Numbered from the stretch's first letter, positions 43,670 through 54,016 are shown. The stretch: DNA of 64,000 bases from Symbiodinium kawagutii (GCA_009767595.1 VSDK01010372.1:285453-349452), one strand, 5' to 3'. Numbers and translations are program-made. The notes: generated by a model not told the origin, from the letters alone.

Positions 43670-44485
43670 TCACCTTAAGATAAGCCATGCCATCATAAAT
43701 GATGTTTCACGAGAATTTACGTGATAATCAACCATCATGAACCAGCTATGATGGACCGTCCATTCTGGGCTGCTGGTCAGCAAGGAATATTGTGTTTAGT
43801 GTAGCTTTGGCCTGAAATTCATGGACCAGTTGTTCTCCAAGGACCATATGAAGCTGTACACAATAAATCCTACAATGACAAACCTGCACGGTTACCGAGA
43901 AATTCCTTGCAGAAGTATGCTCCCCAAAGTGCCATGACGTGACCGCGAGGGAACATTATGTCCCAGCTACTTGGCGAACCTCCTGGCATTCGTACAAGCT
44001 AACGCAGACTATTGACATCCAAGAGGCTCGATCTGCTGGAGGCTCACTTTCTTGCCACCGCATGAGGCACCAACGCCGACCACAGTGGTCGTTGGATGGC
44101 CGAAGAGCCAGTGAAAGTCCAGGCCCACCTATGGACAGAAGTGCGGACAAAAACCATTCACTATCACCCCGTCCCATTGACTCATGGAACCTTAAGCATC
44201 ACCATGTTGCAGGATATGAACAGCAGTACTGCTAGCGCATTCCGCCCAACGACCGAGCTGAGCTGCAAAGACGGATTCGCTGATATTTCGAGTGGTGATG
44301 ATGCCCTTGAACCTGCCTGCTGACAACGGACGAAGATTGTACTCTGATGCTCCATATCGGGTGAGCAGTCCAATTGGGACTCGGAGAGGGTCACATCCAA
44401 TCAAACTATGGCGTCGGGACCACGACGCGGGTTGAATCCGACGCCACAAAGGAAAACCAAATTCTGACTCGTGATCACAGGAAAT
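43670..44485 (-). pseudogene. 272-codon frame free of TGA, six TAA/TAG
   Basis: One reverse frame runs from 44485 to TGA at 43670 and reads protein-like for long stretches: SAGRFKGIITTRNISESVFA, AQLGRWAECASSTAVHILQH, FHWLFGHPTTTVVGVGASCG, SALACTNARRFAK, SRHGTLGSILLQGIS. Six TAA or TAG codons break it. A sub-segment, 44048-44128, is also a possible 27-codon exon (TAG acceptor, GTGAGC donor). Most likely a decayed coding insertion; the last 40 codons run into intron-like repeat text. Confidence 0.45.
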
Positions 44486-45025
44486 TCAGTCGAAGTCGAA
44501 GTCCCTCGGCCTTTTGCAAAGGGCCAATGATCAGTGCTCATATTTTCAAACTATCAGATATTTGACTGGCGCTCTCTACTTATTTGTTTGAACAAAAATC
44601 ATTAGTGTCAAAAAATGGTCTGCCATGATTCACAATTACGTCTACAAATTGATCATTACAACTCCTGCTCTAATCAAACTATCAACAAATGTGAGATGTG
44701 ATGCTTCATTGTTACCCGGAGAAAAACCAATATCACGTATAAAAATGCAAACATACGTATTTTCCAACACTAACCAGGAATTTGGTTTATGACAACAAAA
44801 AGAAAACAAATCGACATACAGACCCTGGTTCAACCGTCATTATCAAATCAGCACTGATCATTAGGTATGGTTACCCACCTGAACCAATCATGAAAAACCT
44901 GCTGAATTATCAGATTACTCAGTTTTTGGAAAACTCATTATCACCATCATTGCGTGCACTGCCGTGTTTAATCATCATTTAGCCATCATGCATGATGAAA
45001 TAAACATGAACTCATTACAAGCATC
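44486..45025. other. Spacer, mixed
   Basis: AT-rich; CCATCATTGCG words near 44940. No exon seen. Confidence 0.5.
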
Positions 45026-45114
45026 CTGGTTGGTGGTTTCAACCCTATGAAAAATATTAATCAACCAACCGTTTGTTAATAGTTGCTATGGAAAAAAATG
45101 AAACCACCAGCCAG
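45026..45114 (+). mobile_element. MITE-like family C, copy C3
   Basis: CTGGTTGGTGGTTTCAACCC, CTATGAAAAATATTAATC at left; GAAACCACCAGCCAG at right. Inverted ends of about 16 bases. It lies 48 bases from the exon at 45163. Confidence 0.7.
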
Positions 45115-45162
45115 CATCATTCAGCATCATTTCACCGTTGCCAAACATGCTCCCCAAGGTAC

Positions 45163-45250
45163 CAGCCACGGATGGCCGCCACGCTGCTCTTCCTGCGATG
45201 TTTTGGGGGCCGCAGGCGCAGCAGGTGCAGCAGGTGCAGCAACCTCGGAT
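45163..45250 (-). CDS. Ala/Pro linker exon (SEVAAPAAPAAPAAPKTSQE)
   Basis: GGAACTGCAG acceptor, one base, then SEVAAPAAPAAPAAPKTSQE and EQRGGHPWL (29 codons) to GTACCT. The GCTGCACCT repeats give four Ala-Ala-Pro units, a flexible or rod-like spacer between helices. Phase 1 in, phase 0 out. Confidence 0.6.
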
Positions 45251-45534
45251 CTGCAGTTCCAAGGGATATCTATCACTGCATGGTAGAGCCATGAGGGCCA
45301 TCCTGGTATCATGAGTATAGCCATCCTGCTATATCATCATTTGTTAACTAGTCGGCATGAAGGCCATCATCTTCTTAACTAATGATGTCTACTAGTTAAC
45401 TAATGATGGCTACTGGTGAAGCAATCTATATCAACCGTTCTTAATGACTAGTAAGCTCATGATTAATTTAGTTTGAAATAAGTTACGAGCTATCACTAAT
45501 GGTTGACTACCGCTATGGTTGATATCGGTGAAGA
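45251..45534. other. Spacer, CATCCTGG and TAACTAATGATGG text
   Basis: Repeated AACTAATGATGTCTACTAG-like pieces near 45370-45415. No exon. Confidence 0.5.
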
Positions 45535-45720
45535 TCACCAACAGCGGCAAGGGATATCGCAACTAAACGCAACCATCCCTGAGTAGACAAAATCCCAAGC
45601 ATTGTGCCACCCGCGAGGCTGGAAAATGATCTCAATCTTGAACATGCGAGATATTCTATCTATTCCAGGAACTATGACTGATGAACATTTGGCTCCTGAT
45701 GGTGACAGAAGTGATCGCAA
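45535..45720 (-). pseudogene. Short protein-like frame, ends TGA
   Basis: Reads VPGIDRISRMFKIEIIFQPR then GWHNAWDFVYSGMVAFSCDI up to TGA. Hydrophobic and aromatic content exceeds that of repeat-derived frames. No splice pair or ATG fixed; fragment of unknown origin. Confidence 0.35.
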
Positions 45721-46207
45721 ACGTAAAGAACTTATGGTGGTGGTCAGTAGGAATCAATGACAATAATGATTACTGATGGTGAAACCGTACTGTAGGCTTG
45801 ATGACGGTCACTTAAAACTAGTCATATGATCAATTTTCACCAAGCTGCTACAATGAACGTTGATCATCGGCAATTAAATGGGCGACATCGGCAATTAAAT
45901 GGGCGAATAGGCAGCAAGTGCCAGACTCAAACAACTATAGGGCAGTGTTTTGCCAAAGGATTGCCATAACCAACAGCATCATCAACCGACAAAATGATTG
46001 GTTCAAGAGCTTGGGATATAAATGGAATATTTGCAAAATCCTAACAGAACCAACCTTAATGAACATATCGTTTACAACAACCAAGAGAAAAAAACATGAG
46101 GGAAACCACTTAGCATTATAGGATCGCATATTTGAAGTTGTTCAGCTATGTAGATTCTGTAGCACTTCATCTCCAACTGGTTTTGGGCATGCCGTGGTGA
46201 GCATGTG
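45721..46207. other. Spacer, no feature seen
   Basis: Unique AT-rich DNA. The 19-base GGCAATTAAATGGGCGA-type word is tandem at about 45870-45905. Confidence 0.5.
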
Positions 46208-46898
46208 TCACTGTTCATTGTCTGCGTTATTTGCTTCCCAGCCAAGCAGCGTCAACTTGACCGCCCGACACGTGCCATCCACGCCGTAGTCCAACGGGCG
46301 GGCAAAGTGCTGCATCTGAGCACGACCCATGTCGTAGTCGACTATGACCTCATACCTGAGATGTGAACCTTCTTCTTTGGCCAGAATCAGGAGGGATGCC
46401 GGAGATGGACCCTTCGGAATTCCAGCAAAACATGATTACATCACCGCATCCAGGATCTCATCACGTGATGATGGCAATGGACGCCGGGCCACCATTCGCA
46501 CTATCCTCTGCACTTCGCAACTGTTTGTCGGTGAAGCTCCATAAGCTCATCTTTGATTGCTCGGGCTTTCCAAATGGCCCATGCCAAGAAAACACACATC
46601 TCTGCGTAGAGTAGATTGCTTGTGAAATCTTGATTGCAGCCCTCCAATCAGCCATCATTCGTTTCGCGAATCAAATTCTGCCCTTTCGTCTCTCCAGCGC
46701 ATTTCCAGTTGCTCCCCAGCCGCAACAACCCATCCAGAAACTCGGCAAGGCAGTGACCTCTCAGAGGCACTTCCATCCCTTGGGGACGTCCGGCTCCTCC
46801 ACTTCCGGTTTTTGGAACGTCCTGCTCCTGCACTATCTCGATTTAGTGCGGATGTTATGATGTTATGATTGGATTCTTGTTGAGAGCAGCTATATCTT
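46208..46898 (-). pseudogene. Decayed gene, frameshifts and one TAA
   Basis: Pieces in three frames follow each other: VPLRGHCLAEFLDGLLRLGS, then DWRAAIKISQAIYSTQRCVF, then VARRPLPSSRDEILDAVM, TAA, SPASLLILAKEEGSHLRYEV, VDYDMGRAQMQHFARPLDYG, and TGA at 46208. Each piece is protein-like and they lie in sensible order, so this looks like one gene broken by two or more frameshifts and a nonsense codon. No family recognised. Confidence 0.5.
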
Positions 46899-47234
46899 GT
46901 GCAACTATAGCTGTTAAAACAAAGCAACGGCATTTATCCGCACACCTATTGGAGCTACAATCAGCACATTGACACTATATTCACAGCAAACATGCCAACA
47001 AAAAATCATGTTCGACGACTTCAAAAAACATGTGACACACAAACACACACACACACACACTGCATCACTGAGTGCAAGAATATGCGATTAAGAACGTGCC
47101 ATGCTAAGCATACTATCCATGTAGTAATACATCACATTCTTACTGGAAGTATACCATCACAATACCTGAACTGTGTTTATGGGATATACATGCGATGCAA
47201 TGACCAAGTGTGACAATATGAAGCATTTTGCAAA
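46899..47234. other. Spacer with CA microsatellite
   Basis: ACACACAAACACACACACAC at about 47036-47062. Otherwise unpatterned. Confidence 0.7.
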
Positions 47235-47575
47235 ATCACCTCGTGCAATCATATTTTAGTACTTGTATGTGGCAAGTACTGGTATGAGACCACATGGTTC
47301 CCATTACACAATCCAACTATCATCAAAATAGTTAGGACTAGGATCATACATTGAAACATTTTACTCATCAACTACTCAACAACTGTAGGTACCCTGATTG
47401 TTGGCACCATATGGTCCCCTATGGTGGTTAAGGTGGAACTATACCACATACCCATCACCCACCAGCTATCTTTATAATTTTTGCTATCGCCAAATGACTT
47501 CGTGTAGCAACCATTAACACCATTGCCAACCTGAAAACACCGTTTTGGCCAGCAATAACTACCACTAGCCATCAA
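47235..47575 (-). pseudogene. Protein-like frame with one TAG
   Basis: Reads CYTKSFGDSKNYKDSWWVMG, then STLTTIGDHMVPTIRVPTVV, TAG, then MFQCMILVLTILMIVGLCNG and TGA. The second part is hydrophobic, membrane-like. Weak; could be chance plus a short real fragment. Confidence 0.3.
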
Positions 47576-47907
47576 AAACCATCAATAAGCAACAATCACC
47601 ATCACTAACAGTTTAGAAAACAGAATTGTTTTCAGTTGATCGTTGTCCAAAGTTATGCAATCCCTAGTTTTGTTCTTTATCACCATCACAAACAAGTAAA
47701 AAAAACAGAAATACATACGAACAAAACCCTGGTTCCCCTATCATAAACCATTGTTTTCCCTATGAAATTGCTGGTTGTCATCCACCATTATTGTTGGTTA
47801 AAGCCTTGACCCAGCTCGCCATACGAACAACAAACAGTTCAACCACCAGCCATGGCTCACCATTGGCGCAGCCGGTGGTGTACCAACGATCTCAGGTTGT
47901 AGCTTGC
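47576..47907 (+). mobile_element. Spacer with truncated family A copy A12
   Basis: CCCTGGTTCCCCTATCATAA to TTGACCCAGCTCGCC (about 47725-47820) is a family A right two-thirds; its right end matches A2. Left of it is ACCATCACTAAC text. Confidence 0.5.
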
Positions 47908-47954
47908 GGCGCCGGCGCTTGCTCTTCAGCCAAGGCCTCCGTTGCGTTGTGCCG
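47908..47954 (-). CDS. Linker micro-exon (RHNATEALAEEQAPA)
   Basis: ATGAGCAG acceptor, RHNATEALAEEQAPA, two bases, GCAAGC (GC-type) donor. An alternative frame (RRPWLKSKRRRRKLQPEIVG) runs through to a GTGAGC donor. I prefer the first because its acidic Ala/Pro content matches the linker at 45.2 kb, but this is not settled. Confidence 0.4.
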
Positions 47955-48902
47955 CTGCTCATGGTGAAGGGTAGGGCGACAGGGCGACGATGCGTTGGGT
48001 GAGTTATGATCAAACCTTTCCCGAACCCATCAGTCATCATAGGGGTCAGGTGATCATACATTAGTTAGTTATGATGAAAGCTTCTTGTGAACTGGAGAAG
48101 TGATTGCCAGCTCGGTGGTTGATTTGATACTGTGGTGATCTCCTTTTTTGCGGCTGTCAGTTTTTGTAGTCAACGGCATGTTCTGGTCAACCACCAACTA
48201 CTTTGGAAAGAACCGTCGGGGTTGATGCCATAAAGCAGCAGCCCATGTGGTGGATGAGCTCTTGTTCTTGCGCATTATCTTTGAAGTTGATAGCCATCAT
48301 AATTACTGAGCATCCAATCATTAATGAATTCTCAATGCCCTGCCGCTCTCGAACATATGATCAGTGCCATACTTGTGGTCACACTAGGGACAGTTATAGA
48401 TGCTGTCGCAATGAACAATTATCAACCAGAATTGCTCGTGACTTGTTTTCAGTCTTACCTGTGCTATCTTGAACATACCGCATACGGCTTTTGGTTAAAC
48501 TCTCGGTTGCCTAGTTGTATCATGGCATCATGATGAATAAACCATCAATATAATGTTGAAGTAGCTATCACAATTCGATCAACATTGGTGAAAGAACCAT
48601 GGGTTGAAGCTAGTAATTCACAATTGAGTTTTGATATGTAGTGAAAACCATGATATGTGCCCAAAGTGGCTTTTGATATTACACAACTAGGCGGAACGAA
48701 AAAAATCACCATGACATTTCCCAGACAAATCATGGCTTTCCAGGTACTTCCCAGGGTTGGCGCGACGTACCCAGGTCCCAACCACCTGAAGTTCTGGGGT
48801 GATGCTGGGGTGCTGGGCTCTACGGGATGCAAACTTGCGAGATTGCAAATATTGATCCACACTACGTGTATGCCACATTCAGCTTGATTTATTCATTATC
48901 AA
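47955..48902. other. Spacer, mixed
   Basis: No supported exon. A forward frame with several Cys (48203-48472: DQCHTCGHTRDSYRCC) lies on the otherwise silent strand and was not accepted. A GC-richer patch at 48745-48830 has no clear frame. Confidence 0.4.
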
Positions 48903-49000
48903 CTGGCTGGTGGTTGAACCACACCTATGAAAAATATGGGTCAACCAGCCATTTATTAATAATTGCTAGGGACAATAATCGATGTATGAAACCACCAAGC
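48903..49000 (+). mobile_element. MITE-like family C, copy C4
   Basis: TGGCTGGTGGTTGAACCAC with CCTATGAAAAATATGGG at left; GTATGAAACCACCAAGCA at right. Confidence 0.6.
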
Positions 49001-49280
49001 AAATCAACCTTTGCTGTCCACCGATCCCAACGATGGCCCACCGCTACCCAATATCATCAGTATTGACCAACCCATCACTATGTTGATAATGATATCAACT
49101 CATCTGTATATAATTCTATTTAGTGATGGCTTGGTCGATAGTGAATGATCAACTCACCACTTGTTCAGTCCCAATGATATCAACTCATCTCTATATAATC
49201 ACGTACTATGACCACGCCAATGGCTACCTATGATACGCAAGATTACCCATATGATACCCTTGATATCCCTTGATGGCTTT
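49001..49280. other. Spacer, ATATCAACTCATCT repeat pair
   Basis: AATGATATCAACTCATCT occurs at about 49087 and 49172. Confidence 0.6.
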
Positions 49281-49380
49281 TCGATCCCTTGCCAAAAGTC
49301 AAACTTCTAGGGGCCATAGTTTGAATCAATCATATCCCAAAAAACCTAAACAGCTAAGGTAGTTGCAGTAATCCACCCAC
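49281..49380 (+). repeat. Dispersed repeat family D, copy D2
   Basis: CCCTTGCCAAAAGTCAAACT, AATCAATCATATCCCAAAAA, GGTAGTTGCAGTAATCCACC. About 100 bases. Confidence 0.6.
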
Positions 49381-49589
49381 CTCTACTTATATTCCACCGC
49401 TATCAATGGTTGCTTGCCGATCTAGCCTGGCGAGTTGCGAGGGAATGTCCAAGGATCATCTGCGTAAACAATGGTACAACAAGGGCATCAGAACCCACCG
49501 TGAAACCTAGTTGGTACCATCTCAATTGCAGTGGTAACTTGTATTTATCGAAAAACCATGGTATGATGGTATTTCGTAACATCTATTTA

Positions 49590-50960
49590 TCAATAGCTCA
49601 GCTTTCCAAAGGATAATTCACGCAAATTGACACACTCGGAGTATGGCAAGAAGTTTCCTCGGCAAAATTTCCACAAACGAGTTTTGACCTGTGATAAGTA
49701 ACCTTGATGACTGAGGCCTTCATCCCATTCCGGGAGGGCCGGGTTACAGCTAACAAAGTCAAAGAAAACTAGCACCCATGGTATTTTGGGTCCTTCGTTG
49801 CAAAATTCGATTCGGACATCACGGAGATAATTTGAAATTGACTGATAGTATTCATCGGAATATTTTTTGAGCCGGTGAAAGGCATTTCTTTTGGTCAATC
49901 GGGGGAAGAGAAAAGGCTGGACAATGCTATCAGCGAAATATTCCCTGAGAGAGGAGTATTGTCGCCAAACAATTTCGAAATCACGCGGTTGGACGGTACC
50001 AAGTTCACACTTTTGCAAGAAAATCGATTCAAAATTGCCATACGTGATACAGCACACACATTGACTAATACGTGATTTGTTTCTGATTCGAACTAAAGGC
50101 GCGCATGCGCACTGCTGGGACAAGGAACACGCTGGCACGAACGCGTTTTCGTGACAATCCGGCGGACACAAAGTCATGTCTGTAGCGCATTGACTTAGCG
50201 TGGAGATCAAATGACATTGCCAAGCAACGACAGCCCGAATTTTTTCTTTGTGATTTTCAATTTTTTGAAAAAATGCTTCTTGAGCCACTTTCCGCGCCGC
50301 AGCATCGACTAAATTGAGTCATTGTGGAGCAGCCAAAGAGCAATTCCTCTCTCCATGTAACCCTCTTCAAGGTTCTCGCGAATTTGATCTTGAGACTTAT
50401 CCTCGATCGAGATTGCGCCATCTGCACCAGATGTTCTCAGGTGGTTGTTCACGAAGGAAACCTGAGAGTCACGGTCCCCCCTGTCCGGGGCGTTTTCCCG
50501 AGTAAACAGAAGCAATTGCGCAATGCTCCTCCACACTGATCTCGACGACAGGTGGCCCATGCCCATGACTGCTTCTTCAATTCCATTCGAAAGCTCAAGG
50601 CCACGCTGGAGTGTGCACATCTGGGTTGCAGCCATCGATGTATCACCATAATTTTGATGGCCACCTTGGAAGTACCGCATGAATGACTCGCATGTGGGAC
50701 CACCAGCGAGTGCCAAGGCGCACGATGATTGGTATTCGTTGCGATGCGGGTTCCACACCTCGGGAGGGGGTTCAACTGGGTTTGGACCGCAGAACAAAGT
50801 GTTCCGCCTCTCCTGTGCATTTGTGAGCCTCACTCTGGGTCGTGCACTGCCACTTGTGGGTGCAGCTGAGGCAATAACCCTCCGATAGCAATGGTGAATG
50901 AACACTGGTGACAGGTGACCAAGGTACCCGCAACAATTTACCGTTGTTGATAAATTTAAC
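49590..50960 (-). pseudogene. Two overlapping frames, one gene split by a frameshift
   Basis: Upper frame (50962-50309) reads LTNAQERRNTLFCGPNPVEP, FMRYFQGGHQNYGDTSMAAT, EEGYMERGIALWLLHNDS, then TAG. The lower frame overlaps it and reads VDAAARKVAQEAFFQKIENH, VWRQYSSLREYFADSIVQPF, KYSDEYYQSISNYLRDVRIE, PWVLVFFDFVSCNPALPEWD, ending TGA at 49590. Together about 440 residues, the largest protein-like unit here. The overlap (AATGACTCAATTTAGTC) lacks a slippery heptamer, so a mutation is likelier than programmed frameshifting. Family unknown; possibly virus- or transposon-derived. Confidence 0.5.
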
Positions 50961-51489
50961 ATCGCTGAAGGTACCCTTGTTCAATTTTTTCCCTAAACGC
51001 TGGTCAGCTGACCATACCATATTTTATGGTAGCGATTGACAATGATGATGACTTTCGGAACCAAAAACTTGCTGTATATTGGTACCCGCCAAAACGATTA
51101 ACACAATAAGTGTACCGTTAATGGAATCTAGCATTAATCACCAATAGATGAGCCATAGAGATTTACCATTGATCATTGCGAATTCAAATGGGTACCATGT
51201 ATTTATCAACAGCGGTTGATTAACCAACGCTGGCCAATGAACTAACAAACTATTCATTGACATTGGTTCATGGATAAAGTTCAAAAATCATCCAACACGG
51301 TTACATCATCAAAGAGGGTTGCGAGTTAATTGATCATCCACAAAAAAATGGCCGTAGAACCGCTTGATTGCCCCAATGCCCAAACAATACGGTCATACAC
51401 ATAAACCATCATCTTTGACAATGGCTGATAAATTGCTGCTAAATGGCTGATGTGCATGGACCTAAACAAAGGATCCCTGAAGAAGGTGC
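50961..51489. other. Spacer, mixed
   Basis: GGTACC occurs repeatedly (50922, 50972, 51081, 51191). AACCATCATC words lead to the exon. No frame supported. Confidence 0.5.
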
Positions 51490-51552
51490 CGCTCTCTGGC
51501 CTTGGCTTCCAAGGCGGCTTGCAGCAAGTCCTCCTTCTCTGTGAGCTGGTTC
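51490..51552 (-). CDS. Coiled-coil micro-exon (NQLTEKEDLLQAALEAKARE)
   Basis: GACGCTGCAG acceptor, one base, NQLTEKEDLLQAALEAKARE (20 codons), two bases, GCACCT (GC-type) donor. Leu heptads and Glu/Lys/Ala content are textbook coiled coil. The frame continues RHLLQ if another donor is used. Confidence 0.7.
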
Positions 51553-51823
51553 CTGCAGCGTCAAAGGCGTTGTCAGCAGCCAAGCAATCAGTTTTGGACG
51601 GCATGGGTGGCATGTGTATGAATCTTTGGTACCTAGCGAATTACACCCAACCAACTCACTGTTGTGAAACTAATACTTATTGTATACAACCAGTTACTAT
51701 TCACAGACAAGTAACTAGTTGTACCAACTATACCAAGCATGTCATTGTTACCATCCAGCCAGCTACGAGTAGTTGGTTCTTGCTCAGGGTAGCTGATGGT
51801 TAAGCACCAAAAAACAAATTGAC
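51553..51823. other. Short intron, CCAACTATACC text
   Basis: About 270 bases between two exons, the shortest clear intron. It carries CTACGAGTAGTTGG and ACAAGTAACTAGTTG words. Confidence 0.5.
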
Positions 51824-51996
51824 GCCTCGGCGGCGACGTCTTCTTTGTACGCCTCGATGGCTGCATCGAGGCAATTGAGGTGGGTCTCCACCGCCGTCAG
51901 GCGACTGCGACCACGGCGGGTGTTGCACCAGTGGTACCGCTCGTCGTCCGAGCTGTTGCATCCCAGCGAGGTGGAGGGGGTAAGCCCCCCACCTGC
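51824..51996 (-). CDS. Exon with Cys-bearing head and helix (57 codons)
   Basis: CGTTTGCAG acceptor, then AGGGLTPSTSLGCNSSDDER, YHWCNTRRGRSRLTAVETHL, NCLDAAIEAYKEDVAAEA, two bases, GTCAAT donor. The last 30 residues form a helix like the others; the first part has CN..WCN, which is unusual. A second acceptor four bases on (GCAGGCAG) is possible. Another reverse frame through this island is Arg-rich and unlikely. Confidence 0.65.
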
Positions 51997-52019
51997 CTGC
52001 AAACGTAGATGCCGGTGAC

Positions 52020-52312
52020 CGTCTGGCCTGAGCTGAACAACTCAAACAATCTTTTGTTGTCCTTTGGGCAACGTTTTGTGATTTAACTTTTTTATTAGGT
52101 TGAGTTGTCCGCCAGCCAAACGCGAAGAACACCAACGCACCATCTCGTGCTGCATCCGGGTCAAGGAATAAGACAGTTTCCCTCACGTTGACCTGTGATC
52201 TGGCAGCAGATGATGCCCATTCTCCCAAATGCCGATTCTCCCAGCTAAGCATTGCACATGGAGAACCATGACGTCGTCGTGTTTCCGCTTCATGAGTGAG
52301 GCCGCGCTGCAA
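52020..52312 (-). pseudogene. Protein-like frame, unknown
   Basis: Reads HGSPCAMLSWENRHLGEWAS, ARSQVNVRETVLFLDPDAAR, DGALVFFAFGWRTTQPNKKV in an open frame that runs on into the neighbouring exon island. No start or splice signal fixed. Confidence 0.4.
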
Positions 52313-52553
52313 ATCGAAGAGGGCTCATAAAGAAACTTCTCTTTTGTTTTTGTTGCCATTCAAGGCAATCAGTGTGCCATGATTCATTGGTTCATATCAC
52401 CATTCTGCCACTTCAACTTGATACTGCAAATATCGCTCATATTCAAATTCTAGTTGACTAGTGCATAGTGTCATTCTATATCAATATCACATGTTTCGGC
52501 AACAGTAGGTTCAACAGGACCAGCACTACACACATAACTTTGAACATCCAATA
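52313..52553. other. Spacer, AT-rich
   Basis: No feature seen. Confidence 0.5.
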
Positions 52554-52788
52554 TCAATCATTTGCAGTAATCAACCAACCATAACAACTTGGGGCCTCCA
52601 TACTCGCCCGAACCTGGAACTTTTCCCCACAAAGGTCTACCACCATGTTAGCAAAATTATTATGTGGCGTAGGGTCTTGCGGCACTTTAGGTAAATTCTC
52701 TAGGGTGGCAATGGCAGTGAGTGCATCTTGGACACGGCCTCTTCTCCCTTCTAGGTCGTCAAATGCAGGAGACTCAGTTGAAAGCTAC
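52554..52788 (-). CDS. Coding segment (RVQDALTAIATLENLPKVPQ), possible exon
   Basis: Reads ESPAFDDLEGRRG, RVQDALTAIATLENLPKVPQ, NNFANMVVDLCGEKFQVRAS and on to TGA at 52554. If 41 bases (GTAGCT to CCTAG) after the exon at 52789 are an intron, the two join in frame as ESPT then EGRRGRVQ. Otherwise it is the same gene with a frameshift. Clearly protein-like, but no family identified. Confidence 0.45.
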
Positions 52789-52831
52789 CTGTAGGGGACT
52801 CTGGGAACTCCGCTAGGGTATACATGACTTC
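52789..52831 (-). CDS. Micro-exon (EVMYTLAEFPESPT)
   Basis: GGATGCAG acceptor, EVMYTLAEFPESPT, one base, GTAGCT donor. CAG|GAA start as in the series. It is followed 41 bases later by the open frame above. Confidence 0.45.
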
Positions 52832-53484
52832 CTGCATCCACAACTTCTTACAATTCTGTTGTAAATTCTTCCGATCCTACTTTTGTCAACTACTAGATAA
52901 CATCATACCTGTAATAGCTGCAAATCTGGAACAATGTTTATTCACTTTGTTGCCACATCGACAACACGACCCACTGAGAGTATATAGCGGTTGTAATAGT
53001 GCCCACTGGCTTATTATTGACCATTGGTTGACTGTAAACCGTTGGTTACGTTGACTATCGTTGACATTGATTCTCCAATAACCAAATAACATCTTATAGT
53101 TAATCATTGATCATGAATGATCAAGAACCCTTTTTTCAACATAGAAGATAATATTTGTTTCCTGAGTATGCATTTATCTATTCCATTTACTGGTCATACA
53201 CGAAAAAAACATTGATAGTTCTTAATTACCAGTCATTCACCAATCATTCATCTTTAAACCACGGGTCTTCACCAAGCATTCACCTTCTCAACCATTGTGT
53301 TCCCATGATTGTTGGTGACTGTCCTCTATCAAATCAAATTAATCAATTACTAAACATGCACCGAACCCATTCACCAATCATTCACCATCTTAACCGTTAA
53401 GAGCCATGATCGGTTCCTTAATCATTCATCATCATGAATGGTTCTCTAAACCACTGGTTTTCCCCAAACCTTGGTGGCGCTTAT
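52832..53484. other. Intron: CCGTTGGTTACG, then ACCAATCATTCACC arm
   Basis: From 53230 to 53460 the text is ATTCACCAATCATTCACC and AACCATTG words. A diverged palindromic family A-like piece surrounds TTCCCATGATTGTTGG near 53300. Confidence 0.6.
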
Positions 53485-53576
53485 ATCCCTTGCTAAAAGT
53501 CTAGCTTTTAGTTTGGTAAATCAATCATATCCCAAAAACCGAACAAAAGCTAAGGTAGTAGTTGTAATCCACCCAG
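53485..53576 (+). repeat. Dispersed repeat family D, copy D3
   Basis: CCCTTGCTAAAAGTCTAGCT, AATCAATCATATCCCAAAAA, GGTAGTAGTTGTAATCCACC. The AAAAGTCTAGCTTTTAG at its start is a small hairpin. Confidence 0.65.
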
Positions 53577-53710
53577 TGGTTGTTTCACCATTATCATTGA
53601 TCGTTATCCGCTACTATTAACCATTCATAAATCACTCAAAAGCAAAATTCATTGCTGTAATCCACCATTGTCCCCTACTACTACCCATTACCAACCACTA
53701 CTTGGTGGCT

Positions 53711-53810
53711 TATAGATCCCTTGCTAAAAATATATTTTTAGTAGTTATATGGTAAATCAATCATATCCCAAAAAAGCTAAAAAGCTAAGTTCATAGCTGT
53801 AATCCACCCA
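53711..53810 (+). repeat. Dispersed repeat family D, copy D4
   Basis: CCCTTGCTAAAAATATATTT, AATCAATCATATCCCAAAAA, TTCATAGCTGTAATCCACC. Same orientation as D3, 135 bases further, with ACCATTACC text between them. Confidence 0.65.
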
Positions 53811-53903
53811 GACTTTTAACCATAGAAAACCCCATGGTTTCGCGTGGACCGGTCCGCGATTTCATCCACCAACGGTGACCCAGGAACTCGTGAACCCTGC
53901 TAC

Positions 53904-54016
53904 GCCAAGGAGCTGCAGTTCTTCGAGTTCGCGTTGCAGGTTCTTGCTCTCCTTGGGCAACGCCGCGGCGTGGGCCCGCGTTGCCGCGGTCCCCGTGGAG
54001 GACATGAGTTGATCAT
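53904..54016 (-). CDS. Coiled-coil exon (KESKNLQRELEELQLLG)
   Basis: CATGTAG acceptor, two bases, DQLMSSTGTAATRAHAAALP and KESKNLQRELEELQLLG (37 codons) to a GTAGCA donor. An inner CCCAAG acceptor would give a 16-codon phase 0 exon starting ESKNLQ. The Leu heptad end is unmistakable; the Ala/Thr head resembles linker text. Confidence 0.7.

Noticed and set aside
48203..48472. Forward Cys-rich frame resembling a zinc knuckle
   Set aside because: Cys spacing does not fit CCHC; isolated on the silent strand.
49590..50962. Programmed ribosomal frameshift
   Set aside because: No slippery heptamer in the overlap and no supporting pattern.
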